A stretch of DNA of 54,653 nucleotides from CAIODY01 sp046051225 (GCA_046051225.1 JBJOOR010000018.1:1-54653), one strand, 5' to 3'. Positions 9,401 to 18,947 are shown, counted from the first letter of the stretch. The notes: a model not told the origin generated them from the letters alone. A program made the numbers and translations.

Positions 9401-12227
9401 AACTATAGGTTTAAGTTCGTCTATAGTTAGTAATCCGATTGCTACACCAACCACAACAACAACTTATATTTTAACGGCTACACATTCTCGAAATTTAATT
9501 GTAAAAAAAGATACTGTAATTATTAATGTAACCGCACAACCTACTTGGTATCGTGATTTTGATGCTGATGGATTTGGTAATCCGTCAATCAGTCAAAATG
9601 CTTGTACACAGCCAACAGGCTACGTTTCAAACAACAATGATTGTAATGATAATAATGCAGCTATGCATTTACAATATTCTTTTTATGTAGATGCTGATGC
9701 TGATGGATACGGCATCGGAAGTTTAGTTATGGTATGTGCAACAAATTCTTCAACACCACCAACTGGGTATTCATTAAGCAATTTAGATTGTGATGATAAT
9801 AATGCAGCCATTCATTCACCAATACTTTATTATACTGATGTAGATGGCGATGGATTTGGAAGTACTAATTCAAATTTTATTTGTTCATTAACAGCTCCAA
9901 CGGGTTATGCATCGAATAATACAGACTGTAATGACAACAATATTAGCATGCATCAAAAATATTCATTTTATATAGATAATGATGGCGATGGATTTGGAAG
10001 CACTACTGCTGCCATAGTTTGTGCAATCAATTCAACTACAGCACCTACGGGTTATTCAATCAATGCTTTAGATTGTAATGATAATAATTCAACATTAACA
10101 ACAGGTAATACATTTTATGTAGATAATGATGGTGATGGATTTGGAAGTGCTACAACCGCCATTTTATGTTCTACAACACCAACAACGGGTTATTCATCAA
10201 ACAGTATAGATTGTGATGACAGTAATGCTGCTATTCATATTGGCAATACATTTTATATAGATAATGATGGCGATGGATTTGGTTCAACTACAAGTGTAAT
10301 TTTATGCCATACATCAGCACCAATAGGTTATTCAATCAATAATACAGATTGTAATGATAATGACGCTACTCATCATTTATCTAATTTAATTCCTTCCATA
10401 TCAATTACTGTTTTGCCATCAAATATTGTAACACAAGGCACTTCTGTAATATTTACAGCAACTAGTTCAAACAGCGGTACATCGCCAATTTATCAATGGC
10501 AAAAAAACAATAATGTTGTAGGTACAAATTCTAATACTTACTCTACTACACCTGTAAATGCCGATTCGATTTTTTGTATTTTAAATAGCAATGCCCAATG
10601 TTTATCGCAATCAAATGCAACAAGCAATAAAATTAAAATGGTAGTTACACCATCTTCCCCAATTAGTATTTCAAATGATAATCCTTGTGGTGCATTTAAT
10701 GCAAGTGCCAATTCAGGAAGTATTGCTGGCTTACCTACAGTTCTTTCAGCTTATGATGATGGTAGTTCGGTATATGGGGGCTTATCGAATTCGTTGGTAC
10801 TAAACAGCCCACCAAATGGGCCAAGTTTAGTTTATTATACCAGCAATAATAATTCTGCTACATCAATAAACGACCCAATACCAAGTTGCGTAAGCTATAC
10901 TAGTGGCTATGTTCCAAAAACAGTATGGTATAAATTTCGTGTGCCAACTTTTGCTGCTGGCGTTACTTTACGTTCGGTAAACAGCTACGGACAATCATTT
11001 AATGCCGTATTAGCTGTATATAAAATAACTTCAGGCACTGCATGTTCGCTGCCTGTATTTAATGAAATTCAATGCTCATCAACAGGCATATTAGCACTCA
11101 CACCAGCCGATTTAATTTCGTATCAAGGGCAATATTTGTATGTTCAATTGCAAGGCACTACCGCAAATCCATCAGGAATTTTCACATTAAGTATTCAAGG
11201 TATTGTACCTAACATTTCATTATCAGCACCTACTTCAACTACCATTACAGTTAACTTCCCAAGCATTTCATCACCCAATATAAAATTTTATGTTTATTGG
11301 CAAAGGATAGGTGCAAGCGGTGCAAGCTATGTTGGAATTAACCCCATAAGTTCATATACAATTGGTGGATTAATTTCGGGGCAAAATTATAAAGTATGGG
11401 TAAAATTTGTTGATGCAGCCACACCAAATGGTTCGGCAATTTATTGCGAAGCAAAAACATTAGGCACTACCAGTGGCTGTGGTGGTGTATTGCCAGCACC
11501 AACAATTACAAGCGTTCCATCGCATTGTGCTAGGGTTTATTTTAATTTTACTAATCCGCCAATAAGTGTTCCATCACCTTTAATACCTCCACCATCTACT
11601 TTTCCTATTCGCTTAATTTGGGCATTGAACGGAACTAACAGAGGCTGGGTACAAGCATTGGCAAATATTCCAGCTGGAGGATATTTAGTAAATAACTTAA
11701 TTTTAAATAATAATTATAGCTTTTATTACAGCTATAAATGTGTAGGCGGCGCAGTAATGAATTCTTCCATTACAAATTATAGTGCATGTAGTGGCCCTGC
11801 ACGATTAAATACTAGGCATCATGAATATTTAATTAATGGAGTTCATTTTATTGATCCAGATTTGGAAGATTTGATGGCAGCCACAATGCCTCAAAATATT
11901 GATGATGGCAACATTCATGAAATAACATTTGATGAAATTGAATATAAAAACGATGAATTAAAGTCAACATCAACTGATAAATCATTTAACATATCGCCCA
12001 TTCCTGCTGACAAAGAAATTGAATTAAAATTCAATTCAATTATTAAAAATGGCTGGATTAAAATTGTTGATTTATCAGGCAAAACAGTTTTTACAAAAGA
12101 AATTACTGAAAATAATTTTGAACAAAAAATAAATCTTTCTGTTAGCCAATTAGAATCGGGCATATATTTAATCCAATTAATTTCAGAAAACAATTTCGAA
12201 TCGCAAAAAATAATTATTAGCCGATAA
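6459..12227 (+). CDS. 1922-residue multidomain T9SS-secreted protein (beta-propeller, PKD, MopE-like repeats, FnIII)
   Basis: Order of parts by residue: signal peptide 1-19; a sialidase/VPS10-like propeller with repeated STDYGETW, STNGGRAW and STNNGSSF (Asp-box-like) motifs, about 25-690; a PKD domain about 697-768 (TWxFxGG...YNTAGNYNVTLTATN); a jelly-roll-like segment about 777-945; a cell-surface Ig-like repeat about 947-1028; six MopE-like Asp-rich modules about 1029-1304 (DFDADGFGN, DNDGDGFGS and similar); an Ig-like domain; a domain shared with the protein at 1-2570; FnIII; and a C-terminal T9SS sorting domain about 1840-1922. This fits a large surface adhesin or sugar-binding protein, and enzymatic activity is not evident. 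The six modules are diverged, unlike the near-identical ones at 1-414. Confidence 0.88.
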   Translation: MKKNLLIALLFICKAATSQISTTGWVHKGPTTFPVNASGQINGIGRISQLKFHPTDSMKMYAASASGGLYYSIDRGNTWNLYAGSTQIPKTSLASICIDSSNNNTIYMGSGDANYYSNGYGVYKSIDNGATFTAANSGMGNTGVFEILQMPRNAATLIAVTKDGIFKTTNSASSWVRKTRSGLQMYDLCMKPKSNGRVWYACSRDTFYRSTDYGETWKAITSGFVFWPGGAANGQGMRVATSPKDTNAVIVGMVANYGSFFKSFDGGTSFVVYKNNASPNLVGYNNTAGDGGQGNYNYDIEMSPTDTNIVFMVGHNVWKSTNGGRAWTQMTNWYAYVHTDMHHIVYSPLCYKRLYDGNDGGVWMSTNEAGTSLASASTAWAVKSDGLACNEISPAASSNIDANYVSIGTQDNGELYRDASGWKTNRGGDWYKLMWYDFANSKTVYYASGKRRVVTSSESYIGPATVWNDFTVFKFNPNYINLCFAARNDTVWISKNILSATPTWNFLYKTGGNQITDVESSLADTNKLYICTKNAKLYYSSNALSSTSTFAQYSLPFSTWTTISWLSSVNNNSSVVYLFTYYKAYRSTNNGSSFTDISTGIPTSPNIVSISYDRFTNNESIFITNTQGVYYHNSSMSSWQNISQNLPTGCSAQTFCPFNNGCTSSSKLRLAFYGRGLWETDYNTTRLPSTAFKGDTLTFCPGITVHFTDTSCNNATSWSWTFAGGTPATSTLQNPTVVYNTAGNYNVTLTATNSVGSLSLTKPSYINVVSDAIPVTEDFETASLKTNWSLYDDGSNGVLWNRKTAVSGFGIGSACYWFDNYNNDARGKKDAINTSKYDLYAYDSTWIAFDRAYAVYSSAYKDSLEVRIASNCLNNFTTVYKKGQTQLATAPNNSSSIFTPTSTQWKRDTINVSAYAKLHGVQFQFRNIAGYGQPIYLDNIKIWGKIIPPTAYAGRDTTICSSKSISIGKASETDVTYSWTPTIGLSSSIVSNPIATPTTTTTYILTATHSRNLIVKKDTVIINVTAQPTWYRDFDADGFGNPSISQNACTQPTGYVSNNNDCNDNNAAMHLQYSFYVDADADGYGIGSLVMVCATNSSTPPTGYSLSNLDCDDNNAAIHSPILYYTDVDGDGFGSTNSNFICSLTAPTGYASNNTDCNDNNISMHQKYSFYIDNDGDGFGSTTAAIVCAINSTTAPTGYSINALDCNDNNSTLTTGNTFYVDNDGDGFGSATTAILCSTTPTTGYSSNSIDCDDSNAAIHIGNTFYIDNDGDGFGSTTSVILCHTSAPIGYSINNTDCNDNDATHHLSNLIPSISITVLPSNIVTQGTSVIFTATSSNSGTSPIYQWQKNNNVVGTNSNTYSTTPVNADSIFCILNSNAQCLSQSNATSNKIKMVVTPSSPISISNDNPCGAFNASANSGSIAGLPTVLSAYDDGSSVYGGLSNSLVLNSPPNGPSLVYYTSNNNSATSINDPIPSCVSYTSGYVPKTVWYKFRVPTFAAGVTLRSVNSYGQSFNAVLAVYKITSGTACSLPVFNEIQCSSTGILALTPADLISYQGQYLYVQLQGTTANPSGIFTLSIQGIVPNISLSAPTSTTITVNFPSISSPNIKFYVYWQRIGASGASYVGINPISSYTIGGLISGQNYKVWVKFVDAATPNGSAIYCEAKTLGTTSGCGGVLPAPTITSVPSHCARVYFNFTNPPISVPSPLIPPPSTFPIRLIWALNGTNRGWVQALANIPAGGYLVNNLILNNNYSFYYSYKCVGGAVMNSSITNYSACSGPARLNTRHHEYLINGVHFIDPDLEDLMAATMPQNIDDGNIHEITFDEIEYKNDELKSTSTDKSFNISPIPADKEIELKFNSIIKNGWIKIVDLSGKTVFTKEITENNFEQKINLSVSQLESGIYLIQLISENNFESQKIIISR

Positions 12228-12320
12228 AATATTTAGGTTAATATTTAAAAATGGTTTGCTTTGTTAATCAAAAAGTAGGATATTTGCACAACAAAAATAT
12301 TTCAAACAAAAATAAATAGC

Positions 12321-12953
12321 TTGAGTACACCTTCAAAACCAACTGGCAATACTGGCGGACAACGCCCTGCTACTCCATTTCAACCACGACCTGCATTTAA
12401 ACCAAATGCCCCTAGACCTTACAACCGAGGACCACAACGCAAAGAACAAGAACACAGAATTAATGAAGGCATTATTGCATTGAAAGTTCGTGTGGTAGGC
12501 GAATTGGTTGAACCTGGTGTTTACGATACTGCTCAAATGTTGAAATTAGCTCGTGAAAATGAAGTTGATTTAGTGGAAATTAGCCCCAATGCTGATCCTC
12601 CTGTTTGTAGATTAATTGATTACAATAAATATTTGTACGAAAAAAAGAGAAAGGAAAAAGAGGCAAAAGCCGCTTCAAAGGCTCAATTGATGAAAGAAAT
12701 CAGATTTACACCTAATACAGATGAACATGATTTCGATTTTAAAGTAAAGCATTCTATCAACTTTTTAAAAGAAGGAAATAAAGTAAGAGCCTACGTACAA
12801 TTTAAAGGTAGAGCCATTGCTTATGCTGATAGAGGACAAGTATTATTATTAAAATTTGCACAGCAATTAGAAGAATATGGTGTACCTGATCAAATGCCAA
12901 AATTAGAAGGTAAAAAAATGTTCATCACATTGGCTCCTAAAAAGAAAAAATAA
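12321..12953 (+). CDS. infC: Translation initiation factor IF-3 (TTG start)
   Basis: Prevents premature subunit joining and proofreads start codons on the 30S ribosome. Residues 46-115 carry the N-terminal IF-3 domain (INEGIIALKVRVVGE...VDLVEISPNADPPVCRLIDYNKYLYE) and about 125-210 the C-terminal domain (KEIRFTPNTDEHDFDFKVKHSINFL). A 45-residue Pro/Arg-rich N-terminal extension precedes the core, as in many Bacteroidota IF-3s. The only plausible start upstream of the core is TTG at 12321; no in-frame ATG precedes it. A non-AUG start is a hallmark of infC in many bacteria, where IF-3 represses its own poor start codon. The usual rpmI-rplT partners do not follow. Confidence 0.93.
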   Translation: MSTPSKPTGNTGGQRPATPFQPRPAFKPNAPRPYNRGPQRKEQEHRINEGIIALKVRVVGELVEPGVYDTAQMLKLARENEVDLVEISPNADPPVCRLIDYNKYLYEKKRKEKEAKAASKAQLMKEIRFTPNTDEHDFDFKVKHSINFLKEGNKVRAYVQFKGRAIAYADRGQVLLLKFAQQLEEYGVPDQMPKLEGKKMFITLAPKKKK

Positions 12954-12964
12954 ATTTAGCCTTT

Positions 12965-13186
12965 ATGCTTAAATTTTTATTAGAACTTTTTGTACTGTAT
13001 TTAGTTTACAAATTAATTGTTGACATAATACTGCCTATTGCATCTGTAACTCGTAAAACAAAAAAAATGATGGACGAGATGAACCAACAGCAGCAACCAT
13101 TTCAAAACAATACTACGCCAAATTCTTCGGCATCAAAAAAATCATCGCATGATGATGAATACATTGATTACGAAGAAGTGAAATAA
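12965..13186 (+). CDS. DUF4834-like small membrane protein
   Basis: 73 residues: one hydrophobic N-terminal segment (about 2-27, LKFLLELFVLYLVYKLIVDIILP) followed by a polar Gln/Asn/Ser-rich tail ending DDEYIDYEEVK. That layout matches the small DUF4834 family of Bacteroidota. The function is unknown. It sits 11 bp after infC and 9 bp before pyrF on the same strand, so it is probably part of one transcript. Confidence 0.7.
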   Translation: MLKFLLELFVLYLVYKLIVDIILPIASVTRKTKKMMDEMNQQQQPFQNNTTPNSSASKKSSHDDEYIDYEEVK

Positions 13187-13195
13187 TTTTTCCAA

Positions 13196-13996
13196 ATGAA
13201 TTTAACTGAACTTATTGCCATAATTCAACAACGAAAAAGTTTTTTATGTGTTGGATTAGATACTGATTTGTCGAAAATTCCTACGCATTTATTGCATTCA
13301 TCCGACCCTGTTTTTGAATTCAATAAACAGATAATTGATGCCACACGAAATTATTGTGTAGCCTATAAACCCAACACTGCTTTTTACGAAGCCAATGGCA
13401 GCAAAGGCTGGGAAAGCCTACAAAAAACAGTTGATTATATTGGCTCTTCGCATTTTATTATTGCCGATGCAAAACGTGGCGATATAGGCAATACAGCCCA
13501 ACAATATGCTAAAGCTTTTTTTGAAAATATGAATTGCGATTCGGTTACTATTTCGCCATACATGGGCGGCGATGCCGTAACGCCATTTTTAAAATACAAA
13601 AATAAATTTGCAATTGTTTTGGCGCTTACATCAAATGAAGGCGCAAAAGATTTTCAATTTTTAACTGATAATAATCAACCACTTTACGAACAAGTAATTA
13701 AAAAATCGGCTGTTTGGGGCAACGAAGAAAATATTATGTTTGTGGTGGGTGCTACAAAGCCCGAATATTTTAAACATATCAGAGCCATCGCACCAAAGCA
13801 TTTTCTTTTAGTACCTGGTGTTGGTGCTCAAGGCGGCACAGTTGAAGATGTGTGCCAATATGGATTAGCCGAAAATTGTGGCTTGTTGATTAATGTAAGT
13901 CGTGAAATTATTTACGCATCTAACCAAATAGATTTTGCTGAAAAAGCTGGCGCTGTGGCTCAAAAATATCAACAAATAATGAGTGGCTATTTGTAA
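13196..13996 (+). CDS. pyrF: Orotidine 5'-phosphate decarboxylase, long (type 2) form
   Basis: Catalyses the last step of UMP synthesis, OMP to UMP. The catalytic Asp-Lys pair lies in DAKRGDIG, and the N-terminal FLCVGLDTD strand and C-terminal LLVPGVGAQGG phosphate-binding loop are present. At 266 residues it belongs to the longer pyrF group, in which the DAKRGDIGNT motif is typical. It lies 9 bp after the DUF4834-like gene. No other pyrimidine gene is nearby. Confidence 0.95.
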   Translation: MNLTELIAIIQQRKSFLCVGLDTDLSKIPTHLLHSSDPVFEFNKQIIDATRNYCVAYKPNTAFYEANGSKGWESLQKTVDYIGSSHFIIADAKRGDIGNTAQQYAKAFFENMNCDSVTISPYMGGDAVTPFLKYKNKFAIVLALTSNEGAKDFQFLTDNNQPLYEQVIKKSAVWGNEENIMFVVGATKPEYFKHIRAIAPKHFLLVPGVGAQGGTVEDVCQYGLAENCGLLINVSREIIYASNQIDFAEKAGAVAQKYQQIMSGYL

Positions 13997-14065
13997 AAAA
14001 TCACTCCTATTTTTCAATTCCTATTTTTTCTTTCCGTTCTTTGTTGTTAGAAATAATGAATAACA

Positions 14066-15871
14066 ATGTTTAATTTTTTAAAAGATACTATTGCCGAAAT
14101 TGTAACTGATAATTTTCAGCAAACCATTAGCCCTGCTACTATTCAAATAAATGCAACACCTACTGATTATGTGGGCGATTGTACCATTGTAGTTTTTCCA
14201 TTCACTAAATTTTCAAAACTAAATCCTGAAGCAACAGGCAATTTTTTTGGCGAAAAATTAAAAGAAAAAAACAGCAATATTGAATCGTATAATGTGGTAA
14301 AAGGTTTTTTGAATATTGTGTTTAATCAGCAATTTTGGTTGACTGAATTTTTAGCATCTAAAAACAATTCTTCATTCGGGCAACATCCATCTACCAAAAG
14401 AAAAGTGATGGTTGAATATTCATCCCCCAATACCAACAAGCCTTTACATTTAGGGCATATTCGTAATAATTTATTGGGATATTCTATTGCCGAAATTTTA
14501 AAAGCCTGCGGTAATGAAGTGATTAAAACTACTTTGGTAAATGATAGAGGCATTCATATTTGTAAAAGTATGTTGGCATACAAGAAAGATTGTGAGAAAA
14601 GAGAAATGAGAGTTGGGAGCATCAATCCAACAACTGAAAGCATGAAAGGCGATCATTTGGTTGGAAAATATTATGTGGAGTTTGATAAGACTTATAAAGC
14701 AGAAATAAAAAACATAGTTTCAATAGAAAATATTAGCGAAGAAGATGCTGCAAAAAAATCATTGTTGATGAAAGAAACCCAACAAATGTTGTTGGATTGG
14801 GAAGCAGGAAAGCAAGAAGTGATGCAGCTTTGGGAGATGATGAACAGTTGGGTGTATGATGGTTTTGCTATCACTTATAAAAAACTAGGAGTTGATTTTG
14901 ATAAAGCCTATTATGAAAGCAATACTTATTTGCTTGGCAAATCGGCTGTGGCTGAAGGTTTGCAGCAAAATGTTTTTGTGCAAGATGAAGATAAATCGGT
15001 ATGGATTGATTTAACTGCGGATGGATTAGATAGAAAAATTTTGCAACGAAAAGATGGCACTTCGGTTTATATAACCCAAGATATTGGCACAGCACAGTTG
15101 AAATATGATGATTATAAAATGGATGAAAGCATATATGTGGTGGGCAATGAGCAGGATTATCATTTTAAAGTATTGCAACTAATTCTGAAAAAATTAGGTA
15201 AAGTTTATGCCGATGGCATTTATCATTTAAGCTATGGCATGGTTGAATTGCCAAGTGGCAAAATGAAAAGCCGTGAAGGCACTGTGGTAGATGCTGATGA
15301 CTTGATGGATGAAATGATTGAAGCCGCTAAACAAAAAACAATTGAGTTGGGCAAGTTGGATGATGGATTCAGTGAAATTGAAAAAGTAAAATTATTTTAC
15401 ACCATTGGCATGGGTGCTTTAAAATATTTTTTATTAAAAGTTGATCCAAAGAAAAAAATGATGTTCAATCCTGATGAAAGCATTGAATTACAAGGCAATA
15501 CAGGACCATTTATTCAATATACACATGCACGTATTTGTTCTATTTTACGAAATAATAAATTGCAAAGAATTTCATTAGAAGATAGTATTAAAAACTATCC
15601 ACTTCATTCGTTAGAAAAAGCATTGATTCAAGAAATATATTTATTTCCTATTAAAATTGAAGAAGCTGGCAAAGAGCACAATCCTGCTGTGATAGCCAAT
15701 TATGTGTATAATTTGGCAAAACAATTCAACTCATTTTATACTGAATTAAGTGTACTTAAAGCCGAGCATGAAATTGAAATTCAATTCAGATTACACCTAA
15801 TTGAAATGGTAGCAAAAGTGATAAACAAATCAATGAAGCTATTAGGAATTGATGTGCCTGAAAAGATGTAA
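14066..15871 (+). CDS. argS: Arginyl-tRNA synthetase
   Basis: Charges tRNA-Arg with arginine. The class I HIGH motif appears as HLGHIRNN inside SSPNTNKPLHLGHIRNN (residues about 119-135), the KMSKS-equivalent as KMKSREGT (about 405-412), and the N-terminal Add-1 tRNA-binding domain and the C-terminal all-alpha DALR anticodon-binding domain (about 475-601) are complete. 601 residues is normal. The start ATG at 14066 is the first in frame and begins the expected N-terminal domain. A tRNA-Arg(UCU), one of its substrates, is encoded at 33018-33091. Confidence 0.96.
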   Translation: MFNFLKDTIAEIVTDNFQQTISPATIQINATPTDYVGDCTIVVFPFTKFSKLNPEATGNFFGEKLKEKNSNIESYNVVKGFLNIVFNQQFWLTEFLASKNNSSFGQHPSTKRKVMVEYSSPNTNKPLHLGHIRNNLLGYSIAEILKACGNEVIKTTLVNDRGIHICKSMLAYKKDCEKREMRVGSINPTTESMKGDHLVGKYYVEFDKTYKAEIKNIVSIENISEEDAAKKSLLMKETQQMLLDWEAGKQEVMQLWEMMNSWVYDGFAITYKKLGVDFDKAYYESNTYLLGKSAVAEGLQQNVFVQDEDKSVWIDLTADGLDRKILQRKDGTSVYITQDIGTAQLKYDDYKMDESIYVVGNEQDYHFKVLQLILKKLGKVYADGIYHLSYGMVELPSGKMKSREGTVVDADDLMDEMIEAAKQKTIELGKLDDGFSEIEKVKLFYTIGMGALKYFLLKVDPKKKMMFNPDESIELQGNTGPFIQYTHARICSILRNNKLQRISLEDSIKNYPLHSLEKALIQEIYLFPIKIEEAGKEHNPAVIANYVYNLAKQFNSFYTELSVLKAEHEIEIQFRLHLIEMVAKVINKSMKLLGIDVPEKM

Positions 15872-15950
15872 AACATTATTTATTTTTCTGCAATATTTTT
15901 ACTGCTATAATTAATATTAATCCTTAAATGCATTGTAGTAATATTGCAGC

Positions 15951-17138
15951 ATGAAGCCTGACATAAATTTAAACCGAAAAATAATTATTACTTGTAGCAA
16001 TCGCCTTTCACCATATTTGCAACAAGAAGTAGAAGCCTTGGGCTTTGTACCAAAACGTATTTTTAAAACTGGTGTTGAATTATTTGGCAATATAAATGAT
16101 TGCATCAAACTCAATCTACATCTACGTTGTGCCAGCCAAATATTATATTCGCTACATACCTTTCAAGCCCATAATGCCGAAGAATTATATGAACATATTT
16201 TTTTGATTGAATGGGAAAAATTATTTTCCCTAAATACTCAATTTTCAATTACTAGCAATGTTCATCATCCTACTATCAACAATGAATTATTTGCTAATGT
16301 AAAAGTGAAAGATGCTATAGTAGATAGATTTAGATTTAAAACTGGCGAACGACCAAATTCAGGTTCCGATTTAGTTGGTGTGGTAATTCATTTATATTGG
16401 AATGAATTAGGTGCCGAAATATTTATTGATACATCAGGCGAAACATTATCAAAACATGGTTACCGAAAAATTCCAGGTAAAGCACCTATGCTTGAAGCAT
16501 TAGCATCAGCCACCATTTTGGCCAGTAAATGGAATCGGGAATCAGCTTTTATAAATCCGATGTGTGGCTCGGGAACATTAGCCATTGAGGCTTTGATGAT
16601 AGCCACCAACAGAAAACCTGGATTGTATAAAACCAATTTTGCATTTATGCATTTAACCGATTATGATGAAACAATTTATAAAAAAGAAATCACAATAATT
16701 GAAAACAATATTATCAGTTTGCCAATAAAAATAATTGCAACTGATATAAATGAAGATGCTTTAAAAAATGCAAAAGCAAATGCTGCATATGCCAATATTG
16801 ATGCATTAATTGATTTTGATGTTTGCGATTTTGAAGAAACATTTATTCCCGAAAATCAAAATGGTGTAGTATTTATAAATCCTGAATATGGCGAACGATT
16901 AGGCAATATAGAAGCCTTGGAAGCCACTTATAGCCGTATTGGCGATTTTATGAAAAAAAAATGCAAAGGATATACGGGTTATATTTTTACAGGAAATCTA
17001 GATTTAGCAAAACACATTGGGCTAAAACCAAGCCGCCGTATTGAGTTTTATAATAGTACAATTGATTGCAGATTATTTGAATACGAATTATACGCAGGCA
17101 CAAAACGTGTTGAAAAAGTAAGAACTTATAGTATCTAA
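15951..17138 (+). CDS. rlmL: THUMP-domain class I methyltransferase, RlmL/YcbY N-terminal-like
   Basis: A N-terminal THUMP RNA-binding region (about 1-160) is followed by a Rossmann methyltransferase with the SAM loop NPMCGSGTLAIEA (about 203-215) and the acidic strand IIATDINEDAL. It corresponds to the half of RlmL that methylates N2 of G2445 in 23S rRNA; the RlmK half is absent, as usual outside gammaproteobacteria. The catalytic NPPY motif reads NPEYGERLG here (Pro to Glu). I cannot tell from one sequence whether this is lineage-typical. Its end is 4 bp from the convergent helicase gene. Confidence 0.85.
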   Translation: MKPDINLNRKIIITCSNRLSPYLQQEVEALGFVPKRIFKTGVELFGNINDCIKLNLHLRCASQILYSLHTFQAHNAEELYEHIFLIEWEKLFSLNTQFSITSNVHHPTINNELFANVKVKDAIVDRFRFKTGERPNSGSDLVGVVIHLYWNELGAEIFIDTSGETLSKHGYRKIPGKAPMLEALASATILASKWNRESAFINPMCGSGTLAIEALMIATNRKPGLYKTNFAFMHLTDYDETIYKKEITIIENNIISLPIKIIATDINEDALKNAKANAAYANIDALIDFDVCDFEETFIPENQNGVVFINPEYGERLGNIEALEATYSRIGDFMKKKCKGYTGYIFTGNLDLAKHIGLKPSRRIEFYNSTIDCRLFEYELYAGTKRVEKVRTYSI

Positions 17139-17142
17139 AAAA

Positions 17143-18486
17143 TTATTTTTTCCGTTTTGGCTTTTGCCCACGAGTAATTGGTTTGCCATATTTTTTCATC
17201 ATTCTATCTTTATGGCTTACAATGGTATTTACTTTTTTATTTTTTTCGTTTTTTTCATGAAATGCAGGTCCAATCTTATCTTTATTCATCTGCTTCACTC
17301 TAATAATTTTCATATTATCAGCAGGCATTTCATCAAAAATTAACTCTTTTGATTTTTGCACTTCGGCAGGAAATCGCTTCATTTTAATTTTTCTATTCAT
17401 CAACTCCTCTACCCTTTTCTGGTTTTCCTTTTCAGCTTTTGTTACAAAACTAATAGCTACACCATCTTTATCGGCTCTACCTGTTCTACCAATTCTGTGT
17501 ATATAAGCTTCGGGTTCATCGGGCATATCAAAATTAATAACATGCGTTACTTCCGAAATATCTAAACCACGGGCTACAATATCAGTAGCAATTAAAATTC
17601 TATTAGTGCCATTTTTAAACAAATTAACGGCTTCAAAACGTACATTCTGCGCCCTATTCGAGTGAATTATTCCAATATTTTCATTGGGCATTTTTTGTGT
17701 TAATGTTTCAAATAATAAATCTGCTTGCTTTTTTGTAGCCACAAAAACCATCACCTTTTTCATTTCTAAATCATTCGCCAATAAATGATGCAACACATTT
17801 ATTTTGGTATAAAAATTCGGAACAGGATATGCCATTTGCAAAATATTTTCAACTGGCGTACCTGTAGGTGCAGCTTCAACTATTTGTGGATGACGAAAAA
17901 AAGTTTGTATTAATGCTTCTACATCATCGGTCATAGTAGCCGAAAACATTAGGTTTTGGCGGTTGTTGGGCAATAAATCCAACACTCTTGTAAGTTGAGT
18001 TCTAAAACCTAAATCCAACATTTCATCTACTTCATCAATCACTAATCGCTTTACAGTTTTTAGTTTTAATGAATAATTTAACACCAAGTCTAAAAATCTA
18101 CCAGGCGTAGCTACCAATACATCAACGCCTTCTTTTATTTGAGCAGCTTGTGTATTAATATTTCCACCACCATATACGCCTACCACTTTTACACTCATGT
18201 ACTTGCTTAGTTTTTCAACTTCGGTAGCCACTTGTACCACCAATTCACGAGTAGGAACTAATATTAAAATCTGCAACTGTTTTTCTTTCGAAAATTGCCA
18301 CATCCTTAGGCAAGGCAACAAAAAAGCAAGCGTTTTGCCTGTACCTGTTTGCGCAATACCCACAATATCTCTGCCCGACATGATAGGAGCAAATCCTTTG
18401 TGTTGAATAGTTGTAGGAGTTTCCAATCCTAAATCGTTCAATGCATTTAAGAGTGGTTTATTAAGATTTAATTCTTCGAAAGTCAT
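17143..18486 (-). CDS. DEAD-box RNA helicase (DEVD variant)
   Basis: ATP-dependent RNA helicase of about 447 residues with all superfamily 2 motifs: Q motif (GLETPTTIQ), motif I AQTGTGKT, Ia PTRELVVQ, motif II as DEVD (VIDEVDEMLDLGF), III SAT, IV, V ATDIVARGLDI and VI HRIGRTGR. The C-terminus ends in a basic tail (GQKPKRKK) likely to contact RNA. It resembles the RhlE/CshA group involved in ribosome assembly or mRNA decay. The DEVD spelling of motif II keeps both acidic residues and should be functional. Confidence 0.92.
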   Translation of the reverse strand: MTFEELNLNKPLLNALNDLGLETPTTIQHKGFAPIMSGRDIVGIAQTGTGKTLAFLLPCLRMWQFSKEKQLQILILVPTRELVVQVATEVEKLSKYMSVKVVGVYGGGNINTQAAQIKEGVDVLVATPGRFLDLVLNYSLKLKTVKRLVIDEVDEMLDLGFRTQLTRVLDLLPNNRQNLMFSATMTDDVEALIQTFFRHPQIVEAAPTGTPVENILQMAYPVPNFYTKINVLHHLLANDLEMKKVMVFVATKKQADLLFETLTQKMPNENIGIIHSNRAQNVRFEAVNLFKNGTNRILIATDIVARGLDISEVTHVINFDMPDEPEAYIHRIGRTGRADKDGVAISFVTKAEKENQKRVEELMNRKIKMKRFPAEVQKSKELIFDEMPADNMKIIRVKQMNKDKIGPAFHEKNEKNKKVNTIVSHKDRMMKKYGKPITRGQKPKRKK

Positions 18487-18599
18487 AAATAAAATATTGA
18501 GTTGCTAAGGTAGTTCTATTTCATCAGCCATTGATTATATACCAATTATGTTTTCAATTTTGTAATGGCTTACCGTCAGTTAGAATAATCAAAGAAAAA

Positions 18600-18947
18600 T
18601 TAAAACATCGCTTGCCAATCAACTTCACTAAAGCCTAACAAAAATTTATTATTCCCCAAATCAACTACAGGGCGTTTAATCAGTGATGGATTCTTTATCA
18701 TTAATTCAATTGCCTTAGCTTCAGTTTTTGAATTGGCTTTTTCTTCATCAGTTAAATTTCGAAAGGTAGTGCCTTTGCTGTTTACCAACTTTTCTAAAGG
18801 CAAATGTTGCAGCCATTTTTCAATCGTTGTTTTATCAATTCCAGATTCTTTATAATTATGAAACTGATATTTCACACCCTTCGCATCCAGCCATTTAAAA
18901 GCCTTTTGCATAGTATCACAGTTTTTTATGCCGTAGATGGTGAGCAT
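18600..18947 (-). CDS. ArsC/Spx-family protein, YffB-like
   Basis: 115 residues with the thioredoxin-fold ArsC-family layout: LTIYGIKNCDTMQKAFKWL at the N-terminus, with a single Cys where YffB proteins have theirs, and the conserved SLIKRPVV segment with its Arg near residue 93. YffB-like members are often annotated arsenate reductase, but most are not shown to reduce arsenate. A second copy of the first 17 codons lies at 19914-19963, fused to a copy of the mfd tail, so this gene was once the direct downstream neighbour of mfd. Confidence 0.82.
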   Translation of the reverse strand: MLTIYGIKNCDTMQKAFKWLDAKGVKYQFHNYKESGIDKTTIEKWLQHLPLEKLVNSKGTTFRNLTDEEKANSKTEAKAIELMIKNPSLIKRPVVDLGNNKFLLGFSEVDWQAMF

